A DNA stretch of 64,000 nt. It comes from Tipula vernalis. Lineage: Eukaryota > Arthropoda > Insecta > Diptera > Tipulidae. Made by a program: the position numbers and the translations under genes. The DNA lies in contig OY282560.1 in assembly GCA_958295665.1 (NCBI GenBank), positions 191,148,061-191,212,060 on the forward strand. Direction: 5' to 3'. This document shows, in pieces, positions 22,200 through 34,515 of this stretch (positions within the stretch are counted from its first letter, which is position 1; each line of letters opens with the position of its first letter). The notes beneath the pieces are model-generated. The model had not been told where the DNA came from, searched no databases, and was given only the letters and a program-made list of their open reading frames with translations.

Positions 22200-24390
22200 T
22201 GATATTCAAAGAGCAAATCGTGTGTTACAAAAAATTATCAGAGATAATAGAGACTTATGTACATTTATGTCACCATTTTTAGCCAGCTTTTTTAGTAGTA
22301 TAGTCTTTCACCGAGTCCTAAATAAATCCGTTGTCGAAAGAAGGTTTTTTTTTAAATAACGTTTTTAAATCAAAAAAATCAGAAATGTTATAAATATATT
22401 TGCAACAAAAAGAGAAGAAAACTAATTATGTCTAATAAATGTTAAGCGAGTTAATTAAAATTAACTTAAAGAAATTTGTTGAGTTTTTAATTTCAAAGTT
22501 ACATCAAAGTAGGCTCTGAAGATGTAAAATCCGTAACAACTGTTCTCTATCTTTTCTCTACTTTCCTCTATTTTTATTGTTTTCTAAGTGGAAAATACCC
22601 CAAAATGACGTTAAAATGGCTCGCAAACTCATCCACGCTAGTTTTACTACGTAGTCTTCTTTATACATATATTCGGTAAAGCCTTATGGTTCACCTGGCG
22701 GTGGTATTGTTGAATTTAAATTTGTTGGTGGCACGAAATTATTTAAGAATCCGGGAGATGAGTAATATTTGGAATAGCCAGAGGTGCATCTTGAATGTAT
22801 TGATTAACGTTTGAAAAACAGGGGAGTGGTATTTACTTATTCGTGTTAACAATCTGATGTGGGTACCTGATTTGGTTTTGCTCTATTCCGTGTTCTAAAT
22901 TATTCCCAAATTGAATCTCCAATTGAGAATTTTGAGCGTGTAAATTATGCGTAAGTATAGCTGTTTATGTACATCTAAATAGTTCTGAAATTGAAATTAT
23001 TATAAAAAAAAGCAAAAAAATGTCCTTCCGAGAAAGGCTTGTCCCATTTGGAATTGTTGTTCCGCCAATATGTTTCTATGGTCAAAGCGGAGAATTGAGA
23101 AGCTTTTAAGAGCTTTAGGTCAAGAGGATTAGATACATGCTATATGAATTGATCCAAAATCACTTGGATCGGGACCGTCACCTATGTTGGATACTTCGTA
23201 TGATGTCGTTCCCAGCTGATACTAATCCATCTATTGTATGTTCAGGTAAAATTCCAAACTGACAATTTATTTGTGTTAAGTAGAAGCCTTATTGTGTTGG
23301 ATTTCAGGCGTGATTGTGGCTAGTTATTGCACCTTATAAATCTTACTAACTTTTCAGGCTCAAGAAACAATAAATTGGTTCGCTTGTGGCTTCTTGCTTT
23401 GAGGGATTCATAATGTGTAACGTTTGAGTTAATAGAGTGCACATGCGTTACAATTTATTTGTACATATGATACGGCACAGTTTTGTCCCATCCGATATTT
23501 ACTAATATGTACTATTTTTGTACAACAAACGCTAAATTCATTTTGGAACATTTTGAGTTAGAATGAATTTACTTATGTGACCGTTGTAAGTAAATCTGCA
23601 TATATGTATATTACAATACACTCTATATCGTTAATCAAATAGTCAGACAGTTTTCTCAATATTTCAAAACATTTCTTATTTTTGGATCTTTGGCCGTGTA
23701 TGGAAATTATAGCTAAATGCCTAACCGGTACATTCGATTAATATGCGGAAAATAAGACTAATCGATGATTTTTGCTAAATGTTTTCAACGCTGTTTCGGT
23801 CATAAGTCCTAGTGTCAAGTAGCCGAGGTTGAAAATGTGTTATTATGGTTTGAACTTCGGATTTTTGTACTTTAATCCTACATAACAGTCTTACTCAAAA
23901 AATAATCTAATTGAAAAAAAAATTTATTTAGAATATTAAATCCATTTAAGGCTTAATGGAAATAGAACTTCACAACAACTAAAACAAGATGCTCACTGAT
24001 GCTCAGTTGATACGAAGCAACTGAAGTAACTGGCGAATATTATTGATCAAGAAATATTGAATCACAATTTAGTTTGTATTGGACAGTGTCGATCAATCAT
24101 CAAAATTAGGGAGAACATGAAAATGGACAAGAGGAGCAATGCCGCAGTTTTAATAAAAATAAGAAAGCAGGCCATTCATGATAAATTCCGAGATATGTTA
24201 GCAATCAGAGGAATGGATTTGGCATGTTGCCTGACAAAATTTTCAAAGTAAATTGTTTCTTTTATTAACACTAGAAGTACTGTCAATAGATCGTACGAAA
24301 GACCGTAGACGACTAAGTTTGCTTACTATAAAAAAGGATTCGTGGTCAGTTACTGCGAAGAAGAAGCGCTAACTTTAGTACTGGTAACTG
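22200..24390. other. Spacer, no gene recognised
   Basis: Mixed-composition DNA with no recognisable coding content. A 64-codon open frame at 24057-24251 has no known motif and no supporting context, and I treat it as chance. Confidence 0.4.
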
Positions 24391-24394
24391 GTAA

Positions 24395-24740
24395 AGCTGA
24401 AGGAGGGCTGAATTGAGTTCTAAATTGAGCTGGGCGTTAAGTTTGGAGTTGAGTTCAGAAATATGAGGGTTAGTCGAGAAATGTGTTAAGTTGTAGCTGG
24501 AGATTTGATTAAATTGAGTTTATGAACCCGGGCAGCTTTTGCTCCGTTTAGTTCACAAATTGAGTTCAGCATTGAGTTTTGTGTTTGAGAGTAAGAATGA
24601 GTGGGAAACTGAGCTGAAAGTTGAGTTGCCGTCGCGTTATAGTTGTTTAACGGTGGTTTAATGGCTAAGTCGGGGTAGATTTAATTTTTTTCTGAGATTA
24701 AGTAGAAGTTGAGTAGAGGGCCAAGTTGGTGAGGAATTTC
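24395..24740. repeat. TTGAGTT-rich degenerate simple repeat
   Basis: The stretch is unusually rich in (A)TTGAGTT and close variants (GAATTGAGTTC, GGAGTTGAGTTC, AAATTGAGTT, GCATTGAGTT, AAGTTGAGT), spaced irregularly by about 12-40 bases. It looks like a decayed minisatellite. No protein is evident. Confidence 0.45.
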
Positions 24741-25139
24741 GTTGACATTAGAACAGCCTTGTGAGGCTTAAGCCTTTTATATTTTCTGGGATGAATTCAC
24801 ACACTTAGTGTATCGATGATTTATTGCAAATTCTCTGAGAAATTGCTGTATTGTAGTTGATCATCACAAAAATCAAAAATTGAATAGCGTTAAAGGGGCA
24901 TAAACATTAGGCAAGACTTATAGATTGTAGTTTTTTTTTGTGTGAACATTAAAATATTTGCTGAAGTTGACTCGCTTAAATGTTATACAAATTCGATATA
25001 GTTGAGTACTGGATTAGTGTTTCTTATTGTTATGAAAAAGGCTGTTATGATCATTGCAATACTGCCTGGACCAAAAGTATGTCATAATTCAGCAAACATC
25101 AGCGTTTTAACAGAAATCGGCAATTTAGCAGAAATCAGC

Positions 25140-26930
25140 TTTTAGACTGGAGAGTAATACCTTCCCATAGTTGATTATTAAAAAAATATATCAAGAATAG
25201 GCCGTTAATAAAAAAAAAACATCAGCATCATGCATTCTTCAACAACACTCGAGATGTTATCTTACGATACTATTCTAGCGGAAAACAAATTAAATTTCAA
25301 TCCACAGACTCTCCTCAACCTTCCGCGCGCGCCCTTCATTACTATTAAATTATTAAAAAAATATTTTGTACATATCCTAACGAAGCATAATCAGAATAAT
25401 TTCTATATAAACTCGTATATTTTTGGATTTCTCATTCTCTGACAAACGACATGGCAATTTCCAATCAAAATAATCTCAATCGAATGTTATTAAAATAAAA
25501 AATAAAAAAAGAAATCCATAAAAAAACTGCTATCATGTTTGATTTAAAATTAAATTTCAAAATAAAATCTCTATAAGACCAAACATACATATATTCGTAC
25601 CCCATAAACCCCAAACCAATCATCGCATCAATTTCGATCACTCGAATATCTGCTCAATCTCTCCTTTGCAAACAAGACAATAAAAAAAAGTTTACGTTAT
25701 ATTCAATTTTTTTTTTTTTTTGTAACTTAAAATTCACAAAACTCATTTCAACAATATTTTATTTGATTTCAAGTATAAAAACGAAAAAATCCCAAACTGG
25801 AAAAACAAAATAAATTTTATCCAGGAGATAGACAAAAAAAAAAAAATAAAAAATCCGAAAGAAACTTACAAGCAGCATCAGCACAACAACAACAGCGCGC
25901 GGCACAAAAATATAGGTACTGATTTTGACGAACGACGTCTAACACAAAACAATAACAACAACAGGGACGGTGGAAACAAAAAACAAATAAAAATGGAATC
26001 GCGAAGGGAGACAAAATCACACAAGATATGTACTTACATATATACGGTATTGATAGAATTCAGAATTTTTATATTCCTAAATTTCCATCCGAAAATACAT
26101 TAGGGTGGAAATTGAATTTGGGTGGGTGCGCTAAATAATAATAATAATAATAATGGTTGAAGGATATTAAATGATGGCGTAGTTTGTAGGTACACAAACA
26201 AGCACAGGCACTGTGACTATATATTACATGTATACGTATAAAACACACAGGGAGCGAAGAAGCAAAAAGGTTGGATGATTTTTTTTTTTGTATTTTATGA
26301 AATGGATTTACTTTTTTTTCGTATTTTGTTTGTTTGAATTCTTGTTACATATTTGAAATGGAAAATGGAAAAATTTACTCAACCTCCCTCTACCCGGTAT
26401 TTTGGTAAAAAAAAAATTCAATATACAAAATAAAATATGTATACATATATATAGAACCGGATATTGAAAGAGATTGGATTTGTGAGTAAAAAGAAAATAA
26501 AAATAAACAAAGATGGCATAAACATCATTTAGAAGGTGAACGGTTTTATTCTATGAGGGTGGAATGGAAATTTTATTAGTTTTCTAGTCGTTCTTCCCCA
26601 ATAACGTTCGCGTTGGCAGTATTCCAATATAATGTTTGTTATAAATTCTAATCTCTATCTATCTATATACAAATGCCAGAATACAATGTGTACTGTACTA
26701 AGTGAGATTTTGCCTCTTGCGCGCAAGTGTATTACATTTTTTCTGTACTGGATGTATGAAACTATCCAATATATTACCATTTTTATTGTACATACACGTC
26801 TAGAAATGGAATATACGAGTATATAGACAACTCAAATCGTTGATTTGAATTAACATTTTTGAGTTTGATTAGGAATAGAAAATTACCAGGTTTACATCAT
26901 CATTCATCAACATCATCAAAAATGTTGAAT
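25140..26930. other. AT-rich spacer with microsatellites
   Basis: Low-complexity DNA with A-runs (25836-25850), a T-run near 25709-25722, an ATA trinucleotide run at about 26136-26154, and TACATATA-type strings near 26030-26045 and 26440-26455. Short open frames here have only low-complexity translations. I see no gene. Confidence 0.45.
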
Positions 26931-26934
26931 TAAC

Positions 26935-27790
26935 TGTAAAATCGTGCGAGTAACATCATCGAGCAAGTAATCTCGAAAATCTCAAAAAAATAATAAGTTA
27001 ATCTAGAAAATATCGAATAATCTTGATATGCCAAACATCCCAATTTGCTTGTTGAAATTCACATTATTTTTAGAATTCGGATAGTCTCAAATATTCTCAA
27101 AAAATGTTACCTATGTAAATCAATATCCTTCAAACTTAACTTAACTTTAAATAACTCGATGCTAAGCAGATCATTAATTATTTAACAGGAAGCAACTATT
27201 GTACATCGCTTGCAAATATCGAGCAATATCAGAAACATAAATAACCTCGGAAAATTCGAATAATGTGAGAATTTTAGAAAGATATCGATAATCGTGAAAA
27301 ATTTAGAATTATCTGGAAAACTCGAATAATAAATCACTACAGACATCGCATGAAAAATATCGAAACTTCGCGCTATAATCTTGATCGCTTCGATAATCTT
27401 GATATTCTCGAGAAATTCCAAATTTTTACGAAGATCTCGAATAAAATTAGAATTCTACAATAATTTTAAAAAAACAATAAATCACTAACAGTTCGTAATA
27501 AAAAGACATCTCCATGCTAAGCATTTGAAAAGCTTAAAAACATCTTTCTCGGCAAAATAACTGAAAGACACAACACATATTCTCGAAAATATCGAACAAC
27601 AGTGATGCCAAAACACTATCTGCTAGACAACTCCGGAAATCTAGGTTTATTTAAATATCTCAATATCTCGGACTTCCAGGGTCTCACCTAACCTATTCGC
27701 TTCTTAATTTAATCAAATAGTCTCAAAAAATCTAAAAAATCTCGAATAATCTACGTAAGTAACACAAACTCGAATCATTATGATTGTTAT
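26935..27790. repeat. Degenerate TCGAATAATC-type repeat, copy 1
   Basis: Dense variants of TCTCGAAAATATCGAATAAT, with AACTCGATGCTAAGCA-like and AATATCTCGGACTTCC-like segments. The same segments in similar order recur at 52110-52340. Spacing is irregular. It appears to be a dispersed family of decayed minisatellite rather than coding DNA; the minus-strand frame at 27182-27421 has no domain. Confidence 0.55.
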
Positions 27791-28309
27791 TTGGTCAATA
27801 AACCATTTCATTAAAATATTTCGAACAAATCTTACAATCGATTAAACAAATGTGCACCATCGGTCAATGCCAATAATTAAGGCATGCCAATAATAAAGTA
27901 GTCGACGGAGGTGATGCTAAAGATTAAGATTTAATTGAGTGCAGCAATCAAATTGATGATGTCTCATCTGTAAAATCTCAAGAAGAATTAGAATAAAACA
28001 AAAATTAACGAAAATAATTCGAACGCATCACTGTTAATGTTCGTTTTTACGTTCTTTTATGTTAGTTTCTCAAATTTCCCCGTTCGTAAAAAAAATTCGT
28101 GAGTTGGGCACACTTCAATTTTTTACTTTCTTTTACTTTAGTAACATTTAATTTTCGGATCCCTTGAGTCAAAAAAATTGGGTTTCGATGTGTTGTCTGT
28201 CGGACTATCTGTTATGTCTCTCTGTCTGTGTCCTACCTTTAGCACAGATGTTTTTTTTTTAAATTGTGAGGTCCTTTCACGGGCGACAGAATTTTCAGAA
28301 AAACTATAA

Positions 28310-28610
28310 GTACAAAATGTTACCGACCAAACGGCGCAGTGGTTAAAGCTGTGGCGGTTGGACGATTGGTGATGAAGATGAACACATCTATGACCGCCTG
28401 TTGAGAGAGCGGAATCCATGAGCCGACCCACCTTTCATGTCAACACTATAGACTGGCATGAAGCAATGCAATGTGCTGGTGGTTTAAACATAAACAGGTC
28501 TATCGGCTAGTCAGCCGTTTGTCCCCGGGTTATCTACTGCCTTGAGCCCCAGAAAGGATTTCAGAGGTAAAGACAAAAAAAAATATTTAAAAAATAAATA
28601 AAAATTAAAA
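28310..28610 (+). repeat. SINE-like unit with possible Pol III A box
   Basis: A GC-richer island in AT-rich DNA. It starts with ACGGCGCAGTGGTTAAAGC, which resembles the tRNA-derived A-box heads of SINEs (GGCGCAGTGG). A weak B-box-like GCGGAATCC lies about 80 bases on. It ends in an A-rich tail (28569-28615). No target-site duplication was confirmed, and the B box is poor. A LINE 5' leader is an alternative. Confidence 0.4.
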
Positions 28611-29019
28611 ATTTGACTAATGCGCTTCTCAAAATTGTAAGTCATTCCATTTTCCTTTCTAACTCATTCTAATACAAGATCCAAAATTTAAGAATGAAAT
28701 AATGTGTATGAAAATTAGTAATATTAAATTAATCACTCTAAAATGAACTTTTAATTATTAAAAAGAAATTTACACAAGATTTTCAATGAACTTGCAGCTA
28801 TTTTCTGTCCTATACCACACCTTATTGCAATTTACCACTTAGATGGTTTTCAGGAAAAATCAATTGATTCCTGTCAAATAGACAAAAATCGAATAATAAT
28901 AAAAAATGTCATGCATGCCACCAGTCAAAAGCTTGGTGCAACATGAAACACAAAAAAAATTAAACGACAAATGGAAAGCCTGCTCTGTTTCCAGTAAAAT
29001 TTTAGATATCGTTATGTTA

Positions 29020-29880
29020 TTTTTAGGTGGTCAGGTGTGAAGTTGCTCGGGGAATTCAAGTTGGCACTTGTGGCCAGCTCCGTAACATGCAACTTCCACA
29101 AGTGCTAGTGTTACCTCCATGTGGTGACCGCTGGTAACTAGACTGCTGACTCTTTGGTTCCTAGGCTAATACACGGCGCTAAAGAAGTCAAACTTAAACA
29201 AATCGCTGGCCTTGGTTAAGGTGTTAATCGTACCGTGCCGATAAACGACCAGACTGGGGGCCCAGTTTTAAAACTAGCTCAGTCGCTAACGGTGGATGCG
29301 GATACTTGGCGCCCTCCGGATTAAGTAGCCTTATCTGTGTACTCTGGAATTCTGGACAGATGGACACTTCTTTTACCGCTACTCGTGGGACCAATCAAGG
29401 ATCCAAATAAAAACAAACAACAAGAAAAACAGTGCGGCTCTCTAAAATATCCGGAAAATGTGGACAATGAGACTCGGGTCTTTAGGCCTGCCTCTAAGTC
29501 TACAAATAGACGACGGGGAATAAGTTAAAGCGAGGTTGGTACCTTCACTCGGATCACCAAATCTGAGTATACAAATATAAAGCGGAGTGGAACCGAAGCA
29601 CGAATGAAGCTGATTTCTCAAAACCAACCTATAATACTAGAAGGAAAGCCTGGAGGGCCCCGGATAAGATCAATAACATCTCGCCAGAAGACAAACCGGA
29701 TTAAGGAAAAGCCACGCTTGCGTGGCCAAAAAAATTCACCGAGAAAAAGTCAGGAAAGGAGAGAAAGATGCGAGTATGCTCAAAGAAAGTTTAACCGTGA
29801 TCATACTACAAGGGGGTTTCGCATTGAGAAAATGGAGATCCAACATCATAAGTTCAAGCGAAGATAAAATTCGAATAACT
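29020..29880 (+). mobile_element. Probable LINE 5' leader and start of ORF1
   Basis: A GC-richer stretch unlike its surroundings. TTTTACCGCTACTCGTGGGACC near 29373 resembles CTTGTGCTACTCGTGGGAAT near 46828, in the 5' leader of the Jockey-like copy, so it is probably a LINE 5' region. A basic open frame at 29604-29867 is unassigned; an overlapping frame reads RRKAWRAPDKINNISPED and then AWPKKFTEKKSGKERK, faintly like an N-terminal LINE ORF1. It runs directly into BEL/Pao pol sequence at about 29890, so the downstream part is missing. Confidence 0.4.
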
Positions 29881-30192
29881 TTACAATTATGAGAGTGCGT
29901 GGCGATATGATTCCTACTATAACAGTACTTGACCTTCATTGGTATGCTGTTGACGAGATATTTACTTTCCGAATTAGTGCTGAACTTCAAGGGCCGAAGC
30001 ATCACGAGTGTTTGATCTGTTGGGTTTCTTATCTCCGTGAATTATTTTGTTAAAAAGTTTGTTTTAAAACTATGGTTACTGAAGCTGAGTTGGGATGATT
30101 CACTGCCAGTGAAAAAAAAGAAAAAAAAAAACAGTTGTAAATCTGTTGACAGCTAAAACAAAGGTTGCACCTATCAAGAAGGTATCACTTCC

Positions 30193-30755
30193 TTGGCAGG
30201 AATTGTGTTAAAGAGACATTCCATTAAACAGATAACGAATCCGGATGCCAAATATTACGCCTGGACCGATTCTGCCATTGCCCTCGCATGGCTTTCAACA
30301 TATTCGTCTAAATGGAAGACTTTTGTAGCAAACCGGACCGGTGAAATATTAGACAATGTTCCGAGGCCACAATGGGCGCATGCGTGAGATCAGCCGACAA
30401 TCCGGCTGATCAAGGTACTATAGGAGTGTCACCGCTTTAACTAATGAATCTAAACCAATTGTGGCGTGGACCTGAGTGGTTAAGACGTTCCAATGATCCC
30501 TTCTCTGATAGGACGGCGGCACCTACAGAAGTCGACCAAACAGTGATAGAGAAAGAACTAAACATAGCAAAACTGCCAGAAAGAGTTTTGAACGTGATTA
30601 TCAATGAAGATTGGTTGAGTGTCGTCTTCGAGAGAAAACCTAATTTAATCAAAATATTTCGTATCGTCGCATACGTCAGACGTTACGGACATAATTTGAT
30701 CGCCAAAAATCTAAAACATGGGCGCAGAGAGAACAATTTGCAGAGGATATATTAA
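30193..30755 (+). pseudogene. BEL/Pao RNase H-like segment
   Basis: Two overlapping frames form one domain. 30193-30387 gives NPDAKYYAWTDSAIALAWLS with the catalytic aspartate in WTDS, then KWKTFVANRTGEILDNVPR and QW-H. After a short frame change, SADNPADQGT and LNQLWRGPEWLRRSNDPF follow (30390-30500). 30444-30755 continues with a charged linker and LIKIFRIVAYVRRYGHNL, the conserved start of the integrase N-terminal half in BEL elements. It would degrade RNA in the RNA-DNA hybrid. The single frameshift lies near 30387-30440. Confidence 0.8.
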
Positions 30756-30939
30756 GTTTGAGGAGAAGCGGAATGGTAGAAAGTAGTCCGAGATTAGCAA
30801 CGTTAGCTCCTTTCATTGATTACGTGTGGCCAGATTATTCAATGCCGATTGTGAGTATGACAGCAAACATCTGGTGATATTGAATGCTGATCATGTACAA
30901 ACAGAGCGAATGAAATGGGAAACACATAAGAATAATTTA

Positions 30940-31672
30940 TATGCTGGCCCGACGATGACAAATCAGTTAATAAGACAGAAGTATTGAATAGTTAACGGGC
31001 GCGCCAAGGTTCGATCCGTTTTACCGGTGAAACACGCACCCAAGACGCAACCGTTTTACCGATGAAATACGCGCACAAGACGAGTAAACAATTAATTGGG
31101 AATCTCCCCACAGAACGTGTATCCTTTCACAAATTGTGGCATTGATTTCGCGAGTCCCATTCATTTTGCATCAAAAACGGGTAGTGACTTAACTAGTGAA
31201 ACATTTTTGGCAGCGTTTTGTGGCCAGACGAGGAGTACCGAGTAAAATATATACCGACCAATGTTCAACTTTTATTGGCGCTTTTATTCTTAGTAGCAAA
31301 AATAAAGAATAGCACTTCGTACCACCATCTGCTCCACATAGCGGTGGATTATGAGAGTCTGCCATAAAATCGGTTAAGACTCATTAACTTAAATCTGTGA
31401 GTAATACAAATTTGACCTTCGAAGAGATGGCTACACTTATGTGCATATCGTGCTACATCGCACGACGACAGCTACGAAGTCCTAACATCAGCCCAATATT
31501 TAATTCGAACGCCAAAAGCCGATTCCTTATTATTGAGATGGCAGAAAATACAGAGCAGAGTGCAATTGTTCTGGAAGAAGTACTCCACCGATTATTTAAA
31601 TACACTACAGCAACGTTACAAGTGGTAAAACCTATAGGGGAAATATCCAAATACATGACATCGTTCCCATAA
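30940..31672 (+). pseudogene. BEL/Pao integrase, broken
   Basis: Starts with HAGPTMTNQLIRQKYWIVNG-like sequence (one His then Cys positions lost). A 35-bp tandem duplication at about 31018-31085 follows, then NLPTERVSFHKLWH near 31100 and the DDE core fragments (TFLAAF, ARRGVPSK-like, IYTDQCSTFIG-like at about 31245-31275). 31397-31672 reads NLTFEEMATLM, the BEL segment after the catalytic core. The second catalytic aspartate region is readable (TDQCSTF), though the frame is shifted. The enzyme would insert cDNA into the genome. It is inactive here. Confidence 0.7.
31018..31085 (+). repeat. 35-bp tandem duplication in BEL integrase
   Basis: CCGTTTTACCGGTGAAACAC and its continuation to AAGACG is repeated at once as CCGTTTTACCGATGAAATAC and its continuation, with four or so differences. 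It lies between the integrase zinc module and the core and disrupts the normal spacing. Confidence 0.7.
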
Positions 31673-31747
31673 AAGATGACAATGATGGTGACAAGTTATC
31701 TAAATTGCCTATTGGTTGACGTAAAGAACGTCAATGGCGGGGAGTAT

Positions 31748-32430
31748 GTTCAAACTGATACCAGAAAAAGTCCAACCTAATAAAAAAAAATGTAATTATA
31801 TGCTAATAGTTCACGGCTATGTAAAATTAGTGTACTAAATTATAGCACCATAATTGTTTCCAAATATATTTATATATGTACATAGATGGCACTGTGCCTT
31901 TAATAGTAAAAAATAATTATAAAATGTAATGGTAGGGTGATACTTTTGTAAAATTATTTTTAAGAATTGTCAAAAAAGAAAAATTTGTTTTTTTGCTCTC
32001 TCTGGAAATTAACGTCAACGTGAAAATACTTCAAAAATAAAAAAAATAAAATAAAAAGCAAACATAAAAAGGTGATTAAAAAAAAAAAATAAAAGTGATT
32101 GTATATTATATACCTATTGAACCTAAACTTACGAATTTTGCTACGAGGCCAATTTGAACCCTTTTTCTTTCCTTCTTTCAACTGGACACGGAACAACTGC
32201 AAACGAAACTTTGGACTTTCGGCTTTAAACCTGGACATAGAGATTTGCCACCATATTGTACCACCACCACGTGAAGAATTTAGGAAACGATAATTTGCCG
32301 GAACAATTTTGAGAATTTATAATCCACGCTATTATATACATTTATTACTGGATATTGGAGCAGTGAATTATTTCCAATAAACGGATTAAGAAACCGTGAG
32401 TAAACACCATTTATTGTATTATTGTTACAA
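31748..32430 (+). repeat. Probable BEL/Pao 3' LTR
   Basis: The purine tract GGCGGGGAGTA is followed by TGTTCAAACTGATACC, a typical BEL LTR start after the integrase. An AATAAA polyadenylation signal lies near 32377, and TATTATTGTTACA near 32430 gives a TG...CA-type end. The right edge is a guess because no second LTR is available in the window. Confidence 0.45.
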
Positions 32431-32469
32431 TACACCACACTCCCGCGATATTGTGGTGTTTATTTAACA

Positions 32470-34500
32470 AAAAGGTGAATTTGAGAGTTGATCTGTTTAA
32501 GAAATTCTATCGTGATTTTATGTACAGTCCACACTACTCACGTGATCAGATTTATCGACGCAGGAAAACATTGAGTGAGGTAGCTAATTGGATTCGTTGT
32601 AAAGATTGTGTTGGTTAGTCACAAATATAGGAGTCTGGGCCAACAATAGATCTGCCATTTCCAAACCAACTCAGTTGGCTAAACACCGGGAACATTTTAA
32701 TCAAACTGCGTAGCAGCGGTTTAGTAACAAAATCTTAATAAATAAAAATATAAAAGAATTTTATAAAATTCATAAAATCTGACATTAAAAATAATTAAAT
32801 AAATGCATTAACATAAAATAAAAGAAATATTTTATCTCAAACTAAAAATCTGGCGTGCCAAATAAAAATGTGAAAAGTTTTTATGCCGTCTCGCATACAC
32901 TTGAATACAAAAATTTAACTTTTCATTCATTAAAGTGTTTTATTTTGTGAATATAAATTTAACAATGAAAATTATTCATATCCGCCATAATAATTATAAG
33001 CGCTTACTTACTTAATTTATAATTATTATATACTTTATATCATAAATTTATATTATATATATATATGAATAATTAATGAGATGTTGAGATAGATTAAAAT
33101 TTTTTTTGATGAATGATGAATGAATTTGATAACAACTATATAATAAAATATATAAAATTTAAGATTTATCGATGCATGGAACTGCAATAATAATGCATTA
33201 GAAATGCATTTAAAATTTGTGTACAATTATCCTTGGAATATTAATATTTTAGCAAATATTGTGTTGAGAATAAAAAAAATGAGCTCTAATAGGTAGCACA
33301 TAATAATATTGCAGGTTAAAGAAGCTTTTGAAATAATAAGTTTCAATCACCATCAGATATAATTAAGCGAACACATTTTTGTTTGGACAATGTTGTAACA
33401 ACAAGATAAACAAAAGTGTTTAACATTAACTGCCATTCACAAAATTCAAAAAGTCATTTTAATTACAAAAAAATAAGAGACGAGACGAATTGTACGAATT
33501 ATAAACAGAAAATATAATTTAATTTAAATTCAATTTGTTTAATTTTGTTATTTTTGTTTGTGATATGTAGTGTCATTACCAGATGTCTATCTAATATTTT
33601 TAACATGAAACCACTGTCAGTTAACTTTGTTTGTATTTATTTAAACGAGTACATGGGCTTCTTGGTAATTTTATGCTTTTGAGTTGAATATAAATTAATT
33701 GAATTAACTACCTGGAGCTGGAAAATGTTGTTTTAAAATGGAATTTGAATTAAACAGGGATGTTACGCATGCGTACAAGTAAACACGATTAAGCTTCAAT
33801 TTGTTTATTTAGTATTTGAGCGATATTGTACATTAAAGGCTGCATTCGAATTTTCGGGTAAATCATTTACTACGGTAAATGTAGATTTTTAGTGTTCGTT
33901 TTTCAACGTTCATTTCTTATAACAATAAAGAATAAAGAATCAAAATGTTCTTCTGTCAAAGATTCTAATCTATGCAATCTGTTCTGGGGATCAAGGCACT
34001 CCCAACTCTTTCGCAGTTCACTTTTACCGTTGTACCTTATGCTTATGCAGTAGTAGCCAAATCAAGGAGGTACGGCTGTACACCCGTTTTGTATTAACCA
34101 CCTCCCAAGCAGCATTTCGAGTTTTAAATTGGTTCTCACTTCTTTATCACAACTAATTGCATCGTTGTTTAGATATAGTGAACCGTAGATCACAGCTTTT
34201 TTATAAGATCGTTACAACCAATTTGGCGAAAATAAGGAGTTGTCACAACGTTGTGAAGACGTAGGGCACTAGTTGTAGTTGTGGCCGACAATTTTTGAAT
34301 TTGTGAGTAAATGGTTGGTAAAGAGTTATTAAAAAATTGTATAAAGGTTGAGACAAATCTGCGAGACGGTTGTCTGAACTCATTCGCAACTAGTCCAGAA
34401 ATAGTATTAATATTGTTTAGACAGAGACGCAACATAATTTTCACAAACAAAATGTATTAATATTAATTTTCCCAACCTTTACTATATTAGGTAGTTGTGT
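32470..34500. other. AT-rich spacer, no gene recognised
   Basis: AT-rich DNA with TATA-type runs (33030-33065). A GC-richer patch at 33960-34450 has a minus-strand open frame of 86 codons (34450-34190) whose translation continues with one stop to about 33930 (RLHNVVTTPYFRQIGCNDLI). I do not recognise it; it could be an old exon or transposon remnant. Confidence 0.35.
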
Positions 34501-34515
34501 TTAGATTAAAACCAT

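Larger units (their letters stand above)
29885..31747 (+). mobile_element. BEL/Pao pol fragment: RNase H region to integrase
   Basis: Frames in order match the second half of BEL/Pao Pol. TVLDLHWYAVDEIFTFRISA and the AEL-G region are at about 29925-29995. The RNase H-like region YYAWTDSAIALAWLSTYSSK, then WKTFVANRTGEIL, is at 30193-30387. SADNPAD and LNQLWRGPEWLRRS follow to 30500. The integrase zinc module (AGPTMTNQLIRQKYWIVNGR) is at about 30945, the integrase core NLPTERVSFHKLWH at about 31100, and LTFEEMATL at 31410. Each piece lies in a different frame, with many stops. Gag, protease and reverse transcriptase are absent upstream. Confidence 0.85.

Noticed and set aside
34190..34450. Minus-strand frame with ordinary composition
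   Set aside because: No recognised domain; continuation has a stop. Kept only as a note in the spacer entry.
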